Shown piece by piece: positions 16,181-19,958 of a stretch of 19,958 nt of DNA. The position numbers and the translations under genes were made by a program. The stretch is from VFZP01 sp043730365 (GTDB lineage Bacteria > Acidobacteriota > Terriglobia > Bryobacterales > Bryobacteraceae). Where the stretch lies: contig JAYTKJ010000275.1 in the NCBI GenBank assembly GCA_043730365.1, positions 1 through 19,958 of the forward strand. Reading direction: 5' to 3'. The notes beneath the pieces were generated by a model that did not search any database, was not told where the DNA came from, and saw only the letters and a list, made by a program, of their open reading frames with translations. Numbering within the stretch: position 1 is the stretch's first letter; each line of letters opens with the position of its first letter.

Positions 16181-16787
16181 CGATCACACCATCCTGCGCA
16201 AAGGCGTCCGGATGCTGATCGAATCGCAGGCCGACATGGAAGTCGCCGGTGAAGCTAAGACGGGCCGCGAAGCCGTGGACGGAGTGCGCAAATGGAAGCC
16301 CGATATCGTGGTCATGGATGTATCCATGCCCGAACTCAACGGCATCGAGGCCACCCGCCAGATCTCGGAAGAGTTCCCGGACACCAAGGTCGTGGCGCTC
16401 AGCATGCATAAGGATTCGGTTTATGTCCGCGAGATCCTTCGCGCGGGGGCCCGGGGTTACCTGCTGAAAGAGTCCGAAGACGACGACCTCTTGAAAGCGA
16501 TACGTGTGGTTCATCGCGGCGAAGCTTTCCTCAGCCCCGCGATCTCTGACGCCGTCCTCACTGACTATCGCCGCCACGTGTCCAATCCAGTCGATCTACT
16601 CACCAGCCGTGAACGCGAGGTCCTCACCATGATTGCCGACGGCAAGTCCAACAAGGAGATTGCCGCCACCCTGAACCTCAGCGTTTACACCATCGAATCG
16701 CACCGCGGCAGCCTGATGGAAAAGCTGAACCTGCACAACACCGGCGATATGGTCCGCTTCGCCTTAAGGAACGGCCTGATCAGTTGA
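16146..16787 (+). CDS. Response regulator, NarL/FixJ (LuxR) family
   Basis: This is a two-component transcription regulator of 213 aa. The receiver domain starts at RILLADDHT, with acidic residues at about 12-13. Phospho-acceptor Asp58 lies in VVMDVSMP and the conserved Lys in YLLKE. The C-terminal LuxR-type helix-turn-helix runs from LTSREREVLTMIADG through SNKEIAATLNLSVYTIESH to the recognition helix region. I chose the start at MPSRKIRILL, inside the kinase gene, because the receiver fold begins immediately after it; an upstream extension to 16077 shows no receiver sequence. Its partner is the overlapping histidine kinase. No target is evident from the window. Confidence 0.94.
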   Translation: MPSRKIRILLADDHTILRKGVRMLIESQADMEVAGEAKTGREAVDGVRKWKPDIVVMDVSMPELNGIEATRQISEEFPDTKVVALSMHKDSVYVREILRAGARGYLLKESEDDDLLKAIRVVHRGEAFLSPAISDAVLTDYRRHVSNPVDLLTSREREVLTMIADGKSNKEIAATLNLSVYTIESHRGSLMEKLNLHNTGDMVRFALRNGLIS

Positions 16788-16808
16788 CCGATACCCAACG
16801 AAAGATCG

Positions 16809-16821
16809 AATTTGAAAGCAA
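16809..16821 (+). promoter_or_regulatory. Candidate Ada box upstream of ada
   Basis: The sequence contains AAT, six bases, then GCAA, the A-box/B-box arrangement recalled for Ada-activated E. coli promoters. It ends 43 nt before the ada start. A weak -10-like TAGATT lies at 16853-16858 with no good -35, as expected for an activator-dependent promoter. This suggests methyl-Ada autoregulation. Confidence 0.45.
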
Positions 16822-16864
16822 GAACCGGAGTGTTGAGGAGCGTCTTCGCTGTTAGATTGAATGC

Positions 16865-17926
16865 ATGGAACGCCAATCAACAACCGCCAGCGACCCTCGC
16901 TGGGCATCTGTCGTTGCCCGCGACACCGAGTCCGATGGACGCTTCTATTATTCAGTCAAGACCACCGGAGTCTACTGCCGCCCCTCGTGCGCAGCCCGGC
17001 TGGCTCGGCCTGAGAATGTTCGCTTTCATGCTTCTTGTGCGGACGCCGAACAAGCGGGCTTCCGTCCCTGCAAGCGTTGCAAGCCGAATCAGCCCTCGCT
17101 AGTGGAACAGCATGCCGCCAAAGTGGCCGAAGCCTGCAGGCTCATCGAAACGCTGGAAGAATTGCCGGGCCTTGCCGAGCTGGCGGGTTCCACCGGCCTG
17201 AGTATCTACCATTTTCATCGCGTGTTCAAAACCATCACCGGATTGACGCCCAAACAATACGCGACCGCGCACCGCGCTCAACGCCTGCGCAGCGAACTGG
17301 GCAAAGGCGGAACCGTGACCAATGCGATATACGACGCCGGGTACAACTCCAACGGCCGATTTTACGCTCATTCTGGCGAGGTCCTGGGGATGACGCCGTC
17401 CAGCTATCGCGCCGGCGGCGCAGACACCGATATCCGCTTCGCCGTGGGCGAATGCTCGCTCGGTTCCATCCTGGTTGCCAGCACCGGACGTGGAGTCTGC
17501 GCAATCTTGATGGGTGCAGACCCCGATCTGCTGGCGCGCGACCTGCAAGATAGATTCCCGCAAGCCAACCTGATCGGCGGTGATCGCGAGTTTGAGCATA
17601 TCGTTGCCAAAGTCGTCGGCCTCGTGGAATCCCCGGCCGTCGGGCTCGACTTGCCTCTCGACATTCGCGGCACCGCCTTTCAACAGCGCGTCTGGCAGGC
17701 TCTGCGCGAGATCCCGCCTGGCGCCACGGCGAGCTACAGCGATATCGCCAGCCGCATCGGCTCGCCGAAATCGGTCCGGGCCGTCGCGCAGGCTTGCGGC
17801 GCAAACGCGCTGGCCGTGGCGATCCCTTGTCATCGTGTCGTGCGCAGCGATGGCACGATCTCCGGCTATCGCTGGGGCGTCGAACGTAAGCAGGCTCTGC
17901 TTGCGCGCGAGGCCGCACGGCCGTGA
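16865..17926 (+). CDS. ada: Bifunctional Ada: DNA methyl transfer repair protein and AraC-type regulator
   Basis: This protein repairs O6-methylguanine and methylphosphotriesters and activates the alkylation response. It has 353 aa, close to E. coli Ada. The N-terminal zinc domain has Cys38, Cys42, Cys69 and Cys72 at the same numbers as in E. coli, with Cys38 the phosphotriester acceptor. An AraC-type helix-turn-helix region spans about 84-184 (LAGSTGLSIYHFHRVFK, SNGRFYAHSGEVLGMTPSSYR). The C-terminal methyltransferase domain holds AIPCHRVV with acceptor Cys322. The ATG at 16865 is the first usable start after an in-frame TAG at 16853; no clear ribosome binding site is present, so a very short or absent leader is possible. 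Its stop overlaps the next gene's GTG as GTGA. Confidence 0.96.
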   Translation: MERQSTTASDPRWASVVARDTESDGRFYYSVKTTGVYCRPSCAARLARPENVRFHASCADAEQAGFRPCKRCKPNQPSLVEQHAAKVAEACRLIETLEELPGLAELAGSTGLSIYHFHRVFKTITGLTPKQYATAHRAQRLRSELGKGGTVTNAIYDAGYNSNGRFYAHSGEVLGMTPSSYRAGGADTDIRFAVGECSLGSILVASTGRGVCAILMGADPDLLARDLQDRFPQANLIGGDREFEHIVAKVVGLVESPAVGLDLPLDIRGTAFQQRVWQALREIPPGATASYSDIASRIGSPKSVRAVAQACGANALAVAIPCHRVVRSDGTISGYRWGVERKQALLAREAARP

Positions 17927-18549
17927 CTATTGCCGATCTTGCCTCGCCGCGCATTGCCCAGGATCTCGACTCGCAGGGCCATGCCACGATTGCGCAACTC
18001 CTCTCACCGGAGGAATGCCAAACCATCGCCGGCCTCTATCCGAACGGCGAAATCTTCCGCAGCCGCATCGTCATGGCGCACCATAGCTTCGGACGCGGCG
18101 AGTACAAATACTTCAGCTACCCGCTTCCCAAGCTCATCGCCGACCTGCGCGCCGCGGTCTATCCGCAACTGGCGCCGATAGCCAATCGTTGGAACCAGGC
18201 GATGGGCGTCGACGTTCGCTACCCTGATCGGCACGTCGAATTTCTGGAGCGGCGCCATCAGGCGGGCCAGACCAAACCGACGCCGCTGCTGCTCCAATAT
18301 GAGACGGGCGACTACAACTGCCTCCATCAGGACCTCTACGGCGAGCACGTGTTCCCGTTGCAACTGGCCATCTTGTTGTCTGAGCCCGATCGGGACTTCA
18401 CCGGCGGCGAATTTGTGATGACCGAGCAGCGGCCTCGGATGCAGTCGCGCCCTATGGTCATCCCGCTCCGGCAGGGTGACGGCGTGGTATTCGCCGTGCA
18501 CAATTCGCCGTGCACCATCGCCCCGTACAAGGTAGGCAAGCTACAATGA
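17923..18549 (+). pseudogene. 2OG-Fe(II) oxygenase (PF09859-like, DNA-damage linked), frameshifted and C-terminally truncated
   Basis: This family of proposed DNA-damage oxygenases is often next to Ada, as here (GTGA overlap). The frame matches the family from the N-terminus through YETGDYNCLHQDLYGEHVFP, with iron ligands His135 and Asp137 visible, to RQGDGVVFAVH. It then diverges and stops after 208 residues. The break coincides with a tandem repeat of 14 nt (18489-18515). Removing one copy restores FAVHHRPVQG, the expected family continuation. Even so, the restored frame loses similarity within a few codons and ends at 18576. The region that would supply the distal iron histidine and the 2-oxoglutarate-binding arginine (RHGVSRVRSG-type) is therefore gone. 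The protein is probably inactive. A sequencing or assembly artefact is the alternative. Confidence 0.8.
18489..18515 (+). repeat. 14-nt period tandem duplication inside the oxygenase gene
   Basis: ATTCGCCGTGCAC occurs twice, at 18489-18501 and 18503-18515, a period of 14 nt. Because 14 is not a multiple of three, the duplication shifts the oxygenase reading frame. Confidence 0.9.
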
Positions 18550-18564
18550 TGGCGGCAGCAAGCC

Positions 18565-19857
18565 ATGCCTCAAAATGACCGCCGAAGTTTCGTAAGAGGC
18601 GCCGCCGGGGCGGGCCTCACTCTGTTGAGCTCCAAGGCGCGCGGAGCCAATGACCGCATCGCGCTCGCCGTCATCGGCACCGGCGTAATGGGCTCGGCCA
18701 ATCTGGACGCCGCCACCGATCAAAAGGAAGTGGCCCTGGCCGCGCTGTGCGATGTCTATCAGCCCAACCTCGAGCGTGCCGCCGCGCTGGCTCGCCGCAA
18801 AGGCCATCAGCCCAAACTGGTAACTGACTTCCGCGCAATCCTCGCGGACCGTTCCATTGACGCCGTCTGCATCGCCACGCCCGATCACTGGCATCCCTAC
18901 ATGACCGTCGAGGCCTGCAAGGCGGGCAAGGACGTCTATGTGGAAAAGCCCATGGGCGTAGCCGTCGAAGAAGGCTTCATCATGGTGGACGCCGCCCGCA
19001 AATACAAGCGCATCGTGCAAGCCGGCACGTGGCAGCGCTCTGGAGCGCACTTCCAAAGGGCCCGGGACATTGTCCAAAGCGGGGAACTCGGGAAGGTCGC
19101 CTCATGCCACACGTGGATCCACAACAACACGCCCAGCGCCGGCATCGGTGCGCCTCCCGATAGCGCTCCCCCGCCGGGCCTGGACTGGAACCTCTGGCTG
19201 GGACCCGCCGCCGATCGGACGTTCAATCCCAACCGCTTCGGCGTTTATCCGAAGGCTTACTCGTACTTTCGCTTCTTCTGGGACTACGCCGGCGGACAAT
19301 TGACAGACTCCGGCGTCCACATGATCGACACCGTGCATATGGCGTTTCAGGAAGCCATGCCCCGATCAATTAGCGCTCAGGGAGGTAAGTATTGGCTTAC
19401 CGATGACACTGAGACGCCGGACACCATGCAAGTTGCCTTTGAGTATCCCGGCGCGCTAGTCACCTGGGAACATCGTTCTCACAACACCGGCAACTCAGCC
19501 GCGCGACTCATGGGCGCTACTTTCTATGGATCGAGCGGCACTTTGCAAGTGGACCGTGCCGAACTGCGGGTGACACCGGAAAAGGGTTCCGCCGTCAAAT
19601 CACTCGAGATGAAACGCGTGACCGATCCACACCCCCTCCATTGGGTCAACTTTCTCGATTGTGTGCGCACGCGCCAACGTCCGAATAGTGACATCGAAAC
19701 GTGCGCGCGTTCTTCGGCGGCTTGCATTCTCGGCAATCTGTCTCTGCAATTGAAGATGCGGCTCGATTGGGACGACGCCAAACGCACTACGGTGCAGGCG
19801 GCCGCACGGCCCTACCTGCGCCGGCAGTACCGCGCACCCTGGAAGCTAGAACTCTGA
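18565..19857 (+). CDS. Gfo/Idh/MocA family oxidoreductase with Tat-type signal
   Basis: This is a 430-aa NAD(P)-dependent oxidoreductase of the exported, carbohydrate-linked type common in Acidobacteriota and Planctomycetota. The N-terminus RRSFVRGAAGAGLTLL resembles a twin-arginine signal, with Arg6-Arg7. The Rossmann motif GTGVMG is at 38-43. ATPDHWH (104-110) and YVEKPMG with Glu-Lys-Pro at 127-129 follow. The C-terminal domain has GGQLTDSGVHMIDTVHM and HWVNFLDCVRTRQRPN, both typical of this subfamily. ATG at 18565 is the first possible start after the in-frame TGA at 18547; no good ribosome binding site is visible. It lies 15 nt after the broken oxygenase, in place of that gene's lost 3' end. 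The substrate is unknown. Confidence 0.92.
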   Translation: MPQNDRRSFVRGAAGAGLTLLSSKARGANDRIALAVIGTGVMGSANLDAATDQKEVALAALCDVYQPNLERAAALARRKGHQPKLVTDFRAILADRSIDAVCIATPDHWHPYMTVEACKAGKDVYVEKPMGVAVEEGFIMVDAARKYKRIVQAGTWQRSGAHFQRARDIVQSGELGKVASCHTWIHNNTPSAGIGAPPDSAPPPGLDWNLWLGPAADRTFNPNRFGVYPKAYSYFRFFWDYAGGQLTDSGVHMIDTVHMAFQEAMPRSISAQGGKYWLTDDTETPDTMQVAFEYPGALVTWEHRSHNTGNSAARLMGATFYGSSGTLQVDRAELRVTPEKGSAVKSLEMKRVTDPHPLHWVNFLDCVRTRQRPNSDIETCARSSAACILGNLSLQLKMRLDWDDAKRTTVQAAARPYLRRQYRAPWKLEL

Positions 19858-19865
19858 TCCTTGCC

Positions 19866-19958
19866 GTGAAACTGCACGTCGCTTTTCTCGCCGCCGCATG
19901 GTGGGCCGCCGCCGCAGTGCCGCCCCGAGGCTTCGTGGACCGCACCCATGTCTCCACC
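19866..19958 (+). CDS. Secreted protein, N-terminal fragment (window ends within the gene)
   Basis: From a GTG 8 nt after the previous stop, 31 codons run to the window end. They encode a short basic start (MKLH), a hydrophobic stretch (VAFLAAAWWAAAA) and then VPPRGFVDRTHVST, consistent with a signal peptide cleaved near AAA. The sequence after the signal faintly resembles the start of exported esterases, but 14 residues are too few to name a function. Same strand and close spacing suggest co-transcription with the Gfo/Idh/MocA gene. Confidence 0.5.
   Translation, partial: MKLHVAFLAAAWWAAAAVPPRGFVDRTHVST

Noticed and set aside
1..19958. CRISPR arrays, insertion-sequence ends, rRNA genes, phage or toxin-antitoxin genes
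   Set aside because: Looked for on both strands by eye. No regularly spaced repeats, terminal inverted repeats with target duplications, or matching proteins were seen apart from the RAYT-like relic.

Overview
The window reads as chromosome from a GC-rich, Gram-negative soil-type bacterium. The mix of genes (a Tat-type Gfo/Idh/MocA oxidoreductase, a DUF1003 protein, a NarL-type two-component pair, a RAYT-like relic and a large exopolysaccharide operon) suggests Acidobacteriota, most like the Bryobacterales/Solibacter group. That placement is inference from gene content and style; no rRNA or other marker gene is present.

Positions 23-13598 (minus strand) hold one compact operon of eleven genes for a Wzx/Wzy-type exopolysaccharide or capsule. 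In transcription order these are: a Wzz/Wzc-like chain-length regulator with a P-loop ATPase domain, a WecG/TagA/CpsF glycosyltransferase, a WbaP-type initiating phosphoglycosyl transferase, a Wzx-like flippase, a GT4 glycosyltransferase, a Wzy/O-antigen-ligase-like polymerase, a GalE-like epimerase, a second GT4 glycosyltransferase, a Gfo/Idh/MocA oxidoreductase, an atypical SDR epimerase, and a Wza-like outer-membrane export protein. Six of the ten junctions are 4-nt stop/start overlaps (ATGA, GTGA, TTGA). The one sizeable internal gap (59 nt, before the initiating transferase) carries a strong hairpin with a competing third arm. The set makes, flips, polymerises and exports a polymer from an undecaprenyl-linked unit of roughly four sugars. 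No Wzb-type phosphatase is seen, and the regulator's ATPase domain contains no tyrosine.

Positions 13599-13965 are intergenic: the operon leader, a weak promoter candidate and short inverted repeats. Positions 13966-14397 hold a degenerate REP-associated-transposase-like gene, followed on the same strand by a DUF1003 membrane protein (14476-15129).

From 15143 the coding strand switches to plus. A NarL-type histidine kinase overlaps its LuxR-type response regulator by 35 nt. Next is a bifunctional Ada protein (16865-17926) with a plausible Ada box upstream, whose stop overlaps the start of a DNA-damage-linked 2OG-Fe(II) oxygenase. That oxygenase is broken: a 14-bp tandem duplication shifts its frame, and the C-terminal coding region is missing even when the frame is restored. 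A Tat-type Gfo/Idh/MocA oxidoreductase follows only 15 nt later. The window ends in the signal peptide of another secreted protein.

The strongest leads are the duplication-disrupted oxygenase, the tyrosine-less Wzc-like protein, the three-arm hairpin inside the exopolysaccharide operon and the Ada-box candidate. I did not find a clearly new multi-gene system.
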